A stretch of DNA of 64,000 nucleotides from BMS3ABIN04 sp964553325 (GTDB lineage: Bacteria; Bacteroidota; Ignavibacteria; Ignavibacteriales; Melioribacteraceae), in contig CAZKKI010000069.1 of assembly GCA_964553325.1 (NCBI GenBank), forward strand, positions 9,777 to 73,776, in the 5' to 3' direction. Under the pieces are notes generated by a model. The model did no database searches. It saw nothing but the letters and a program-made list of their open reading frames with translations, and was not told where the DNA came from. Numbering within the stretch: position 1 is the first letter of the stretch; each line of letters starts with the position of its first letter. Positions 14,373-23,274 of this stretch are shown one piece after another. A program made the position numbers and the translations under genes.

Positions 14373-16907
14373 ATGAAATTAAGCAAAAAAGAAGTTTTCA
14401 CCGACTACATTTACTTAAAGTACGATTTAAAGTTTTTTATTTTATTTCTATTACTAAATTTTTTGTTAATACCGAATCTTTATTCTCAAATATCCGAATG
14501 TATGGAATGCCACGGTGATGCAAATTTAACAATGCCACGGAACGGTAAAATTGTATCGTTATATGTTAATTTGTACGAATATAAGAATTCGGCTCACGGA
14601 AAATTAGATTGCAACGAATGCCATACAAATTTCGACCCGCAAGATATTCCGCACAAACCCGGAAAAGATATTTATAGAGTAAACTGCGCTTCGTGCCACG
14701 AAGAACAGACTGCACAATCGGAAAACGATATACACCACAGATTGGTCGATGTAGTTAAAGATCCTCCTACATGTGTAACTTGCCACGGAATACACGATAC
14801 GAAAGCCATTCAGGATATTCCGGATAAATCCCAAGAATACTGTGCCGATTGTCATGAAAACAACATGCTTCTTGCATATCCTTACCATATAACAAAGACC
14901 GAAGCAGAGACAAACTGCAGCGAATGCCACGATAGCGAAATAATGCACTCCGACCTTGACTTTTCGGTACACCAAAACTTATACTGCACCGATTGTCATG
15001 TTTGTCCCGAAGACGATAAAAGTTTTTTTAATAAGGTAACAACAGAAAATCCCGATCTAACCGCAACCAACTGTATTCCTTGCCACACTTCGGAATTCAA
15101 GGAACACAAAACAAGCATACACGGCTTGGCAATTCAAAAAGGCGATCCGGATGCGGCGGCTTGCTGGGATTGCCACGGCGGTCACGATATTCTTGCCATT
15201 AACGATAGAGAAAGTCCCGTATATGTTACCAACATCACCAAAACATGCGGTTCATGTCATGCAGATACAACATTTCAAAAAGAACATCTTATCCCGATCG
15301 TCGATCCGGTTAAAACTTATGCGCAATCGGTACACGGGAAATTGCACGAAGAAGGAGCTGTAAACGTACCAACTTGCGTTACATGTCACGGAATACACGA
15401 TATAAAAAATGTTGTACAACCCGGTTCAAGGATTTCACCGTTTAACCTGCCTAATGCATGCGAAGATTGTCATCCGAAGGAAACAAAAGAATATAAAGAA
15501 TCAATACATTGGACGTACGCTTTGAAAGGATTCCGCTTTTCGCCGGTCTGTAACGATTGTCACAACGAACACGGTATTCAAGCGATTACCGGTCCGGAAA
15601 GCAGGGCGGAAGCTAGAAAAATTCAAGAAGAAACTTGTATGACTTGCCATCAAAGTAAAATGCTTGCCGATAAAGTCGGATTTCATGCCGACGAACCGCA
15701 TACTTATCACGATAGTTACCACGGCTTGGCGGTAATGCGCGGCGACGAAGATGCGGCTATGTGTGTTGATTGTCATGAAGTTCATAAAATTTTACCTAAA
15801 AAAAATCCCGAATCTTCGGTAAACGAAGCAAACGTGAAAATGACTTGTCAGAAATGTCATGAAGACGCCACGCAAACATTTGCCGAAAGCTATTCCCATC
15901 ACGATATAACAATAGAAAGCAAATTCGTTGAAGGACTTATTAAAAACATTTATTTCTGGTTGATTGTTGCCGTGATTGGAGGAATGGTTTTGCACAATTT
16001 GATAATTTACATTTACGAAGTGAGACGAAAGAAGAAACACATTAAATCTTCCCCAACTATTCCGCGATTTACCAAAAATGAAGTTGTACAACATATTTTA
16101 CTTTTAACATCTTTTATAACGCTGGCTATTACGGGATTTGCATTGAAATACCCGAACAGTTGGTGGAGCGAAGGACTTGCAGCTTTGGGGCTAACGGAAA
16201 CTTTAAGACAATATGTTCACAGAACTTCAGCTGTAATTATGGGAACAACCGGATTTTATCATATTCTGTACTTAATTTTTACAAAAAGAGGGCGCACAGT
16301 TTTAGCGGCTCTTTTGCCTAAGTTCAAAGATTTAAATCAAGCAGTACAAAACATAGCTTACTATCTGCACCTTACAAAATCCAAACCGGAATTCGACGAA
16401 TACGACTATACCGAAAAAGCCGAATATTGGGCTCTTATTTGGGGAACGCTGGTAATGGGTGCCACCGGATTCATTCTTTGGTTCCCCACTTCCGTTGGCG
16501 AATGGGCACCGATCTGGTTAATTAAAGTAAGCGAAATAATTCATTTTTACGAAGCAATACTTGCAACGCTCGCAATTTTGGTTTGGCATTGGTTCTTTGT
16601 GATCTTCCATCCGAAAGAATATCCGATGAGTTTAACTTGGACGGACGGGCAAATGACCGTTCACGATTATAAACATCATCATCCCGAGCATTTTAAATTT
16701 GTTTTAAAAGAATGGATTGAATACAAAACCAATTTAAAAGAATACCAACACTTGGATATAGACACCCAATTATTTATCGAAAATTTGAAAAAACGGGGTT
16801 ATGACCCCGATAAAGTTTTCTTGGAAGAGCTTAAAGCGGATATAAATTTAAGAAAATGGCTCGACGAAACTTTTGAGGGTGTTAATTTGGAAAAAATTAT
16901 GAGTTAG
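14373..16907 (+). CDS. 16-heme cytochrome c fused to cytochrome b (CbcL-like architecture)
   Basis: An 844-residue fusion. An N-terminal membrane or signal segment (about 20-38) leads to a periplasmic region with 16 CXXCH motifs (about 42-505). A membrane helix follows (about 528-550) and then a diheme-type cytochrome b domain (about 565-765) with HHITRTS-like His sites (YVHRTSAVIM, IIHFYEAILA, LVWHWFFVIFHP). The tail of about 80 residues is soluble and charged. Geobacter CbcL has the same kind of build (multiheme c joined to an FdnI/HydC-like b) and oxidises quinol for extracellular electron transfer at low potential; I infer a similar task here from architecture only. The split pair just upstream carries the same modules as two genes. 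Confidence 0.9.
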   Translation: MKLSKKEVFTDYIYLKYDLKFFILFLLLNFLLIPNLYSQISECMECHGDANLTMPRNGKIVSLYVNLYEYKNSAHGKLDCNECHTNFDPQDIPHKPGKDIYRVNCASCHEEQTAQSENDIHHRLVDVVKDPPTCVTCHGIHDTKAIQDIPDKSQEYCADCHENNMLLAYPYHITKTEAETNCSECHDSEIMHSDLDFSVHQNLYCTDCHVCPEDDKSFFNKVTTENPDLTATNCIPCHTSEFKEHKTSIHGLAIQKGDPDAAACWDCHGGHDILAINDRESPVYVTNITKTCGSCHADTTFQKEHLIPIVDPVKTYAQSVHGKLHEEGAVNVPTCVTCHGIHDIKNVVQPGSRISPFNLPNACEDCHPKETKEYKESIHWTYALKGFRFSPVCNDCHNEHGIQAITGPESRAEARKIQEETCMTCHQSKMLADKVGFHADEPHTYHDSYHGLAVMRGDEDAAMCVDCHEVHKILPKKNPESSVNEANVKMTCQKCHEDATQTFAESYSHHDITIESKFVEGLIKNIYFWLIVAVIGGMVLHNLIIYIYEVRRKKKHIKSSPTIPRFTKNEVVQHILLLTSFITLAITGFALKYPNSWWSEGLAALGLTETLRQYVHRTSAVIMGTTGFYHILYLIFTKRGRTVLAALLPKFKDLNQAVQNIAYYLHLTKSKPEFDEYDYTEKAEYWALIWGTLVMGATGFILWFPTSVGEWAPIWLIKVSEIIHFYEAILATLAILVWHWFFVIFHPKEYPMSLTWTDGQMTVHDYKHHHPEHFKFVLKEWIEYKTNLKEYQHLDIDTQLFIENLKKRGYDPDKVFLEELKADINLRKWLDETFEGVNLEKIMS

Positions 16908-17007
16908 AAAACTATTGCCAAAAAGATTTTTAAAGCGTATATTTAATTAGGATATTCAAGACCTATTTATATTAATTTACAGATATAAAAATTTGCGGAG
17001 GGTAACA

Positions 17008-17565
17008 ATGAGAGCGAAATATCCTTTAGTTTTTTTCTTCCTTGCAATCCTTTCCATATCATTTCTATTAAATGCTCAAGAAAAACAGCGTACGTACGTA
17101 GGAGCGAGAAAATGCAAAACATGCCACAAAAAAGAAAAAGTTGGTAATCAATTTAAAGCATGGAAAGAAAGTAAACATGCGGAAGCCTACAAAACCTTGC
17201 TAACTGAAAAGGCAGATTCAATTTCCTTAAGCATAGATAATAAAAAAGCCGTTGAAAATGAAAATTGTTTAAAATGCCACGTTACCGCCTACGACGTTGA
17301 TAAATCGCTTCTCGGCAAAAAATTCAAAATTGAAGACGGCGTACAATGCGAATCGTGTCATGGTGCCGGTGGCGATTATAAAAAGAAAAAGATAATGAAA
17401 GATCACGATCTTGCGGTAGCCAACGGTCTGGTCGAATATAAAGATGAAAGCGAAATCGAAGAACAGTGTAAAACATGCCATAATGAAGATAGTCCGACTT
17501 ACAAAGAATTTGTTTTCAAAGAACGCTGGGAAGATATAAAACATCCTATTCCCGAAAAAAAATAA
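17008..17565 (+). CDS. Periplasmic tetraheme cytochrome c (c554-like), copy 1
   Basis: A 185-residue exported cytochrome with a signal peptide ending at SFLLNAQ and four CXXCH motifs (CKTCH, CLKCH, CESCH, CKTCH). The order YVGARKCKTCHK...W..S.HA.AY..L...GVQCESCHGAGGDY...C..CHN.DSPTY is typical of the cytochrome c554-like multiheme family, small soluble shuttles. I chose the ATG at 17008 because GGAGGG, its ribosome site, lies seven bases upstream and would be inside the coding region if the TTG at 16993 were used. The next gene is a paralogue. It fits a periplasmic carrier between the inner-membrane bc proteins and the outer-membrane conduit. Confidence 0.9.
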   Translation: MRAKYPLVFFFLAILSISFLLNAQEKQRTYVGARKCKTCHKKEKVGNQFKAWKESKHAEAYKTLLTEKADSISLSIDNKKAVENENCLKCHVTAYDVDKSLLGKKFKIEDGVQCESCHGAGGDYKKKKIMKDHDLAVANGLVEYKDESEIEEQCKTCHNEDSPTYKEFVFKERWEDIKHPIPEKK

Positions 17566-17694
17566 TTTTGGTTATCCTGTAAACGATTGTGTGTTAATCA
17601 AGATTTTATAAAAATTATTGTAGCGTGCTTTTAGAATATACTTTAAATGTTATTTAAATCATTAGAACTCGTTTTAGTAAAACGGGGAGGAAAT

Positions 17695-18285
17695 ATGCCC
17701 ACAAAAACCATCTTGTCGGTTGGATTTGTCATCTCCCTTTTTTTGTTAATTGGATTTTCCTCTTATTCCACAAGTGATTATGCTGTCCGCAAATACGTCG
17801 GGACAAAAAAATGTAAAAAATGTCATAAATCCGAAAAACAAGGGAAGCAATATCAAATATGGGCGGAAAGCATCCATGCCCTGGCATACGAAGCATTACA
17901 GTCGGAAGAAGCCGATCAAATTTGTAAAGAACTCGGTTACGGTGATAAAGCCGTAGAAGCAAAAGAATGCTTACGCTGCCACGCCAGCGGTTGGGAAGTC
18001 GATAAAGAAATGTGGGGACCGAAATTCAGAATTGAAGACGGTGTTCAATGCGAAACTTGCCACGGTGCCGGAGGTGATTTTACTAAATTGAAAATCATGA
18101 AAAATTTCGAACTGGCAAAAGAGAAAGGTTTAATCGACTTAAGAAATAACGTGGAAGAATTCTGCCAGAATTGTCACAATCCGGATAGCCCAACGTTTGC
18201 AGGATTTAATTTCGAGGAAATGTGGGCAAAAATAGAACACCCGTTACCGTTCAGACAAAAGAAAAAAAATACGGAAGAGAAATGA
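17695..18285 (+). CDS. Periplasmic tetraheme cytochrome c (c554-like), copy 2
   Basis: A 196-residue paralogue of the preceding gene with a signal peptide or anchor (about 5-25) and four CXXCH motifs (CKKCH, CLRCH, CETCH, CQNCH). The diagnostic segments match copy 1 (YVGTKKCKKCHK, W..S.HALAYEAL, RIEDGVQC, CHGAGGDF, CHNPDSPTF). The start at 17695 follows a strong GGGGAGG site, while the ATG at 17647 would put that site inside the gene. The stop codon overlaps the ATG of the porin gene, so this carrier and the porin are probably translated together, in line with a role of feeding electrons to the outer membrane. Confidence 0.9.
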   Translation: MPTKTILSVGFVISLFLLIGFSSYSTSDYAVRKYVGTKKCKKCHKSEKQGKQYQIWAESIHALAYEALQSEEADQICKELGYGDKAVEAKECLRCHASGWEVDKEMWGPKFRIEDGVQCETCHGAGGDFTKLKIMKNFELAKEKGLIDLRNNVEEFCQNCHNPDSPTFAGFNFEEMWAKIEHPLPFRQKKKNTEEK

Positions 18286-19562
18286 AGCCACTACTTTATT
18301 TTTTCGGATTTATTTTATTACTCGTCAGCACTGCAAATCCGCAAAACATAAAAGGCAGAATCACTTCATCGCTTTATGCCTTTGAAAGATACAGTGCAAT
18401 CGAATCGTCCGATCAATATTTACGGGCTTTTCAAACATTGAATTTGAACGTCAGCAAAAATGCTTTTTCATTTAAAACACGCATCAACTTCGAAAGTGAT
18501 GTAATCAACCCGTTGGATCGAGATCCGAAACTGCGATTCTACAATTTGTACTTCGAAGCTAAAAATATTTACGATGTAGCTACAATTAAAGTAGGCAGAC
18601 AACCATTGTACAACAGTATTGCCGGCGGACTTTTCGACGGAGTTAATCTTAAAGTAAAGTATAACGGTTTCAGATTAATAGGATATTTCGGCGGAAATGT
18701 TGCTCCCTATCAGAAATTGGAATTCACCGACGACCTTTTTAACGACTACATTGCCGGGGGAAAATTAACCGTTACCGAAATTAAAAATCTCAAATTCGAA
18801 TTAAGTTATATCGATAAAAATTTTAAACCCGTCGAATATTCGGCGCTTCGACTTGATGAAAATTTCAACCCGATAGAAATTTTAATACAGAAAAAATCGA
18901 ATCAGTTCCGCTTTGCTTCTGCCACACTTTCGTATAATTTGAAAAATGTTTTCAGTGTGAACACTAAGCTGGATTACGATTTGAATTTTGAAACAACCTC
19001 CAAATTCATGATTTCGGCGCGATACCGGCAAATTAAAAATTTAGGAATTTCACTATTCTACAATTTCAGAGAACCTCGAATCCGGTACAATTCCATTTTC
19101 GCGGTTTTCAATTTCGGCAATACACAAGAAATCGAAGGTGGGCTCGATTACAAAATCGACGATAAATTTACGGTATTCGGTAAATTCGGAAACGTTACTT
19201 ACAAAGACGATAATTCGCAGCGCTTGACCTTGGGAGTTAATTCTAATTTTGGAAGTTTAAGTTACCGGAAAACTTTCGGATATGCGGGCGAATTGGATGC
19301 CGTATCGATTTACACGGCACGTACTTTCTTAAACGGTTTTGTTACTCCTTCGATAGGTTTAGCTTATACTTCCTATAAACTTTCGCCGGATGCGGAAACG
19401 AACAAAATAATTTCGTTTTTGGGTGGAGTTAACGTAAGACCTTGGAAACTATGGTCATTCGATTTACAAGGACAGTACTTCAATAATAAAATTTATAAAA
19501 ACGACTTGAGATTGTTTTTCAAAATCAATTATTGGTTTAATACAAACTTAAATTTATTGTGA
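18282..19562 (+). CDS. Outer-membrane beta-barrel porin (porin-cytochrome conduit candidate)
   Basis: A 426-residue exported protein: a signal peptide (MKPLLYFFGFILLLVSTANPQ) followed by many alternating amphipathic beta strands rich in Tyr, Phe and Asn, ending in the aromatic/hydrophobic strand YWFNTNLNLL expected for an outer-membrane barrel. There is no heme motif. It overlaps the tetraheme gene before it by four bases and is one base from the 14-heme gene after it. Position between cytochrome genes and barrel form suggest the porin sheath of a conduit, analogous in layout to Geobacter OmbB or ExtI; sequence identity to these is not claimed. I chose the ATG at 18282, which begins the signal peptide and has an AGAGA site, over the in-frame ATG at 18222 within the previous gene. 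Confidence 0.8.
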   Translation: MKPLLYFFGFILLLVSTANPQNIKGRITSSLYAFERYSAIESSDQYLRAFQTLNLNVSKNAFSFKTRINFESDVINPLDRDPKLRFYNLYFEAKNIYDVATIKVGRQPLYNSIAGGLFDGVNLKVKYNGFRLIGYFGGNVAPYQKLEFTDDLFNDYIAGGKLTVTEIKNLKFELSYIDKNFKPVEYSALRLDENFNPIEILIQKKSNQFRFASATLSYNLKNVFSVNTKLDYDLNFETTSKFMISARYRQIKNLGISLFYNFREPRIRYNSIFAVFNFGNTQEIEGGLDYKIDDKFTVFGKFGNVTYKDDNSQRLTLGVNSNFGSLSYRKTFGYAGELDAVSIYTARTFLNGFVTPSIGLAYTSYKLSPDAETNKIISFLGGVNVRPWKLWSFDLQGQYFNNKIYKNDLRLFFKINYWFNTNLNLL

Positions 19563-19563
19563 T

Positions 19564-20757
19564 ATGAAAGCAAAACACTTTTACCCGTTTTACATTCTTC
19601 TCATCGTTGTTTTCACAACTTTCGCTCTCCAACAAGATGAAAAGAATAATAAAATCATAAAATTTTCGCACGGTTACCACTTAACCGAAGTGGGGGCGGA
19701 ATGTTCGGATTGCCACGGCACGGTATGGGAAAGTGAAAATATGCTGGACAGACTTTTACCGACCGAAGAAACATGTGCCGAGTGCCACGACATCGAGGAT
19801 AAGGAAGAATGCAGCGTTTGCCATTATGAAAATGTTGAACGATTATTAATCCCAACGAAACCGACTTTGTACTTCAACCACAAACTGCATATGAATGAAA
19901 AATTGGAATGCGAATCATGTCATAAGGGTTTGGACGAAATCAATTACAGTTTCGAGTCGCCGGAACTTTTACCTGAAATGGAAAGTTGCTTTGCAGAGTG
20001 TCACGGCGAAAACTCTGTTGCCGATAATACTTGCCAGACTTGTCATATATCAACCATCGCACTTATTCCCGGAAATCACAAAGAAGTTGATTTTATTGAT
20101 AATCACAAATTCATATCCGACGACCCGGGTGAAAACTGCGTAATGTGCCACACAAATTCGTTTTGTGAATCGTGTCATATATCAACAAATGCGATCGTGG
20201 AAATAAATTCCGCATCCGATTTTTATACGCCGTACTCTCCGCACAATTACATCGATAATGCAAAAAAACAACAAATTATAAGAGTGCACGATTTAAATTA
20301 CGTTTACACTCACGGAATAGATGCAAAAGGTAAAGAAACCGAGTGTTTAACATGCCACCAAGAAGAAATGTTTTGTGTCGAATGTCATAATTCCCAAGCG
20401 GAAGATTTTGCTTTAAGCGGTTTTGTTCCGCTCTCGCATTCAAAACCCGATTTTACAACAATCGGTGTAGGAAGCGGCGGAGGTGAACACGCAATTTTAG
20501 CAAAAAGAGATATCGAAAGTTGTGCTTCGTGCCACGACACCGAAGGCGCCGATCCCTCTTGTATTTTGTGTCATTCGGATCCGGATGGAATCAAAGGTAC
20601 AAATCCTAAAACCCATGAAGTAAATTATATGCGCAATGTAAACGGCGATTGGCACACTTCGGAAAGCGCAGTGTGTTACGAATGCCATACGGATTTCAAC
20701 GCAAGACCAAACGGTCAAACTGGCATCGGTTTCTGCGGTTATTGTCATTTCAAATAG
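19564..20757 (+). CDS. Periplasmic 14-heme c-type cytochrome
   Basis: A 397-residue exported cytochrome with 13 CXXCH motifs and one CX3CH (CFAECH, about residue 142), giving up to 14 hemes. The N-terminal hydrophobic stretch (about 6-20) is a signal peptide; there is no lipobox. It begins one base after the porin stop and is followed 23 bases later by a heme lipoprotein gene. The order porin, periplasmic multiheme, outer-membrane lipoprotein multiheme is that of porin-cytochrome conduits; in that scheme this protein would fill the barrel from the periplasmic side. If the CX3CH site is heme-loaded, it would need a tolerant cytochrome c maturation system. Confidence 0.9.
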   Translation: MKAKHFYPFYILLIVVFTTFALQQDEKNNKIIKFSHGYHLTEVGAECSDCHGTVWESENMLDRLLPTEETCAECHDIEDKEECSVCHYENVERLLIPTKPTLYFNHKLHMNEKLECESCHKGLDEINYSFESPELLPEMESCFAECHGENSVADNTCQTCHISTIALIPGNHKEVDFIDNHKFISDDPGENCVMCHTNSFCESCHISTNAIVEINSASDFYTPYSPHNYIDNAKKQQIIRVHDLNYVYTHGIDAKGKETECLTCHQEEMFCVECHNSQAEDFALSGFVPLSHSKPDFTTIGVGSGGGEHAILAKRDIESCASCHDTEGADPSCILCHSDPDGIKGTNPKTHEVNYMRNVNGDWHTSESAVCYECHTDFNARPNGQTGIGFCGYCHFK

Positions 20758-20780
20758 AAGATTAAAACGGTGTGAGTAAA

Positions 20781-21656
20781 ATGAAAAGTTTATCAAAATA
20801 TTTGTCCGTTTTCTTTCTAACAATTTTCGTGTTGTCATCATGTAGCAAATTGGAAGATGAAATTTCTTCACCGGTTAAACCGAGCGGAGTTCACCCCGAA
20901 GGTTTCGGAAAACCCGGCAATGTAAATTTTCATTCCGTTTGGTTCAAAGAAAACAATTGGGAGTTAAAATTTTGCAGACAATGCCATGCGGCAAATTATG
21001 CCGGCGGTACCGCTGGCGTAAGCTGTTTAACTTGTCATACCGAATCTTCCGGACCGGAAGCATGTAATACTTGTCATGGAGATTTTTCTGACCCCGAACG
21101 TATTTCACCGCCGCGGGATTTATCGGGAAATATCGAAACCGCAGCTCGTGGGGTGGGTTCGCATGCGGCACACGTTTACGAAAACGATTTAAGAGAAAAT
21201 ATAGGTTGTTACGAATGTCATCCGAGCGAAACGGGTAGCAACGAAAAATATGTTTATGCACACGTCGGGAATCCTCCGGCCGACATAGTGTTCGGGGATT
21301 TTTCCTCGCAAAACGATGTTCCGAATTACGATTTCGACAATTTGACTTGTTCGGATGTGTATTGCCACGGGAATTTCGAATTCAAAAAAGAAGACTCGGA
21401 ATTCCGATGGATTTACGCCGACTCTTTAATTCAAGGTGAAAACTTCACACCGGTTTGGAATAAAGTTGACGATACTCAAGCTGCATGCGGAACTTGTCAC
21501 ATGCTTCCTCCCCGCGGTCACTTAAACGCCGGTGCCGATCCGACTGCATCCACTTGCGGTTTTTCGGGCTGCCATGCCGGAATTGTAAATGCTGAAGGTG
21601 AAATTATCGACAAAGGTCTTCACATAAACGGGGAACCAAACGGCGGATTGAAGTAG
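20781..21656 (+). CDS. Lipoprotein multiheme cytochrome with CXXCH and CX4CH motifs
   Basis: A 291-residue lipoprotein: signal sequence with lipobox LSSC at about residue 19, then five CXXCH motifs (CRQCH, CLTCH, CNTCH, CYECH, CGTCH) and two CX4CH motifs (CSDVYCH, CGFSGCH). This mix is typical of the Geobacter-type CxxxxCH/CxxCH lipoprotein family found in outer-membrane conduits. It is the third gene of the porin/periplasmic/lipoprotein set and the best candidate for the exposed end of the conduit. A GTG at 20772 would add three residues; the ATG at 20781 is preferred for spacing from GGTG. The next gene is the second sigma54 activator. Confidence 0.87.
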   Translation: MKSLSKYLSVFFLTIFVLSSCSKLEDEISSPVKPSGVHPEGFGKPGNVNFHSVWFKENNWELKFCRQCHAANYAGGTAGVSCLTCHTESSGPEACNTCHGDFSDPERISPPRDLSGNIETAARGVGSHAAHVYENDLRENIGCYECHPSETGSNEKYVYAHVGNPPADIVFGDFSSQNDVPNYDFDNLTCSDVYCHGNFEFKKEDSEFRWIYADSLIQGENFTPVWNKVDDTQAACGTCHMLPPRGHLNAGADPTASTCGFSGCHAGIVNAEGEIIDKGLHINGEPNGGLK

Positions 21657-21687
21657 TCTAAAATATAAACAATGCGACTTTTTTAAA

Positions 21688-23025
21688 ATGAACATAGACG
21701 ATAAATTAAAAGATCATATTCTCGAATCGATCGGCGAGGGAGTTTTCACTGTCGATAAAAATTTCCGCATAAATTTTTTCAACAAAGCCGCCGAAAAAAT
21801 CACGGGTTTTAAACGCAACGAAGTTCTAGGTAAATTCTGCAAACGTGTTTTCCGTTCAAAATTATGCTTCACCGATTGTCCTATTGCGTTAGCTCTAAAA
21901 TCAGAAAAAACAATATATGATTTTGAATCGCAGATCCTCACAAAAGATTCCGTGCCAAAACCAATCAAACTTAATTCTGCGGTTCTTTATAACGAAAAAC
22001 ATGAGCCTAACGGAGGAATTATTACATTCAGAGATATTTCCGAATTGGCTTCACTTAAAAAAAGTCTGCGCAAGGAAACACAGTTTTGCGGTATGGTTGG
22101 GCACAGTAAACAAATGCGGGAAATTTTCGAATTAATCGAAGAAATATCCGAATCGGATGCACCGGTTTTGGTATACGGCGAATCGGGTACAGGCAAAGAA
22201 ATGATAGTTAATGCCATTCAAGCGAAAAGTCAGCGAAAAGATAAACCTTTTATAAAAATCAACTGTTCCGTTTTCCCCGAAAATTTATTGGCAAGCGAAT
22301 TATTCGGACATGTTAAAGGAGCCTTCACCGATGCGATTAAAGACAGAATAGGAAGATTCGAACTTGCAAACACAGGCACAATATTTTTAGATGAAGTTGC
22401 GGAAATGCCATTACAAATGCAGCTGCAGCTTTTAAGAGTTCTGCAAGAAGGCTCTTTCGAACGCGTGGGCGAATCGATTACAAGAAAGGTGGACGTAAGA
22501 GTTTTAGCCGCTACAAATATCGATATTCAAGAAGCACTTAGAAAGGGAACGTTCAGAGAAGATTTATTTTACCGCTTAAGCGTCATACCGATTGAAGTTC
22601 CTCCCTTACGCGAACGGATGGACGATTTGATTCCACTTGTTAAGCATTTTCTGAATAAATTTTCTTTAATGTATAAAAAGGAAATAACCGAAATTGAAGA
22701 TGCAGCATTGGATTTATTGCTTCAATACGATTGGCCGGGAAATATTCGCGAATTGGAAAATGTTTTGGAATATGCTTTTGTAAGAAGCAACAACACAAAT
22801 ACAATTACCGCATCGAAATTGCCGGCGGTATTAACAAGTAAAAACGGCACCGTATTCGGTTTACGAGAAAAACATTCCTTTATGGAAAGCGGGGGAGAAG
22901 AAGCAAAACTTTTGGCTTTACTAGAAAAGCATAAATGGAATAAATCCGCCGTGGCCAAAGAGCTCGGAATCGGCAGAACAACATTGTGGAGAAAACTTAA
23001 AAAATTAAACTTGCACAACATATAA
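21688..23025 (+). CDS. Second sigma54-dependent activator (PAS-AAA+-Fis)
   Basis: A 445-residue paralogue of the activator at 2177. It has a PAS domain (about 8-125) with C51, C60 and C64 in the same C-X8-C-X3-C spacing, AAA+ with Walker A GESGTGKE and Walker B GTIFLDEVAEM, a GAFTDA loop, the arginine-finger region FREDLFYRLSV and a Fis-type helix-turn-helix (VAKELGIGRTTLWRKLKKL). A sigma54-like promoter with palindromic sites lies between it and the 11-heme lipoprotein gene, so it most likely switches on the 23275-28727 gene set. Two related activators at the start of two cytochrome blocks suggest separate control of inner and outer parts of the chain. Confidence 0.93.
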   Translation: MNIDDKLKDHILESIGEGVFTVDKNFRINFFNKAAEKITGFKRNEVLGKFCKRVFRSKLCFTDCPIALALKSEKTIYDFESQILTKDSVPKPIKLNSAVLYNEKHEPNGGIITFRDISELASLKKSLRKETQFCGMVGHSKQMREIFELIEEISESDAPVLVYGESGTGKEMIVNAIQAKSQRKDKPFIKINCSVFPENLLASELFGHVKGAFTDAIKDRIGRFELANTGTIFLDEVAEMPLQMQLQLLRVLQEGSFERVGESITRKVDVRVLAATNIDIQEALRKGTFREDLFYRLSVIPIEVPPLRERMDDLIPLVKHFLNKFSLMYKKEITEIEDAALDLLLQYDWPGNIRELENVLEYAFVRSNNTNTITASKLPAVLTSKNGTVFGLREKHSFMESGGEEAKLLALLEKHKWNKSAVAKELGIGRTTLWRKLKKLNLHNI

Positions 23026-23063
23026 ATTCAAAACTCACTTCCTCATTTCCAAACATACCAAGC

Positions 23064-23098
23064 GTTTCAATTGTTTCCTGTTGGAACAAATTGTTTCA
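23064..23098. repeat. Candidate activator-binding palindromes
   Basis: TGGAACAA-A-TTGTTTCA at 23082-23098 is a 17-base inverted repeat with one mismatch. TTGTTTCC at 23071-23078 is an extra half-site, and GTTTC/GAAAC elements recur at 23064 and at 23163-23177. The cluster is 120-150 bases before the sigma54-like promoter at 23220, as expected for enhancer sites of the activator encoded directly upstream. Confidence 0.45.
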
Positions 23099-23121
23099 GT
23101 TTATTTAACTAATTGAATTAT

Positions 23122-23142
23122 AATCGATTATAAAAATCGATT
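23122..23142. repeat. Two AATCGATT palindromes
   Basis: AATCGATT, a perfect 8-base palindrome, occurs at 23122-23129 and 23135-23142, 13 bases apart centre to centre, between the activator sites and the promoter. It may bind a further regulator or be chance in AT-rich DNA. Confidence 0.3.
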
Positions 23143-23219
23143 TGTGGTCTTATAGTTTTAGCGAAACACCCCGTTTCACTACCCCCTTCTAAAATCATCT
23201 TTTTTCCAAAGAAAAGTTC

Positions 23220-23235
23220 TGGCACTAATATTGAA
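23220..23235 (+). promoter_or_regulatory. Sigma54-like promoter
   Basis: TGGCACTAATATTGAA matches the -24 element TGGCAC perfectly and keeps the right spacing to TTG at -12, where the usual GC is GA. Transcription would start near 23247, 28 bases before the 11-heme lipoprotein ATG. It sits directly behind a sigma54 activator gene. Confidence 0.6.
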
Positions 23236-23274
23236 AATATAGGATATAAGAATCCATTAATCCAAGGAATAACC

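Noticed and set aside
11242..16907. Regularly spaced TGYCAY strings that look like short direct repeats or a CRISPR array
   Set aside because: They are the codons of CXXCH heme motifs in coding sequence; spacers are in frame and there is no constant repeat.
16993..17007. TTG start upstream of the first tetraheme gene, and likewise the ATG at 17647 and the TTG at 26280
   Set aside because: In each case the ribosome site would fall inside the coding region; the downstream ATG at 17008, 17695 and 26292 has proper spacing.
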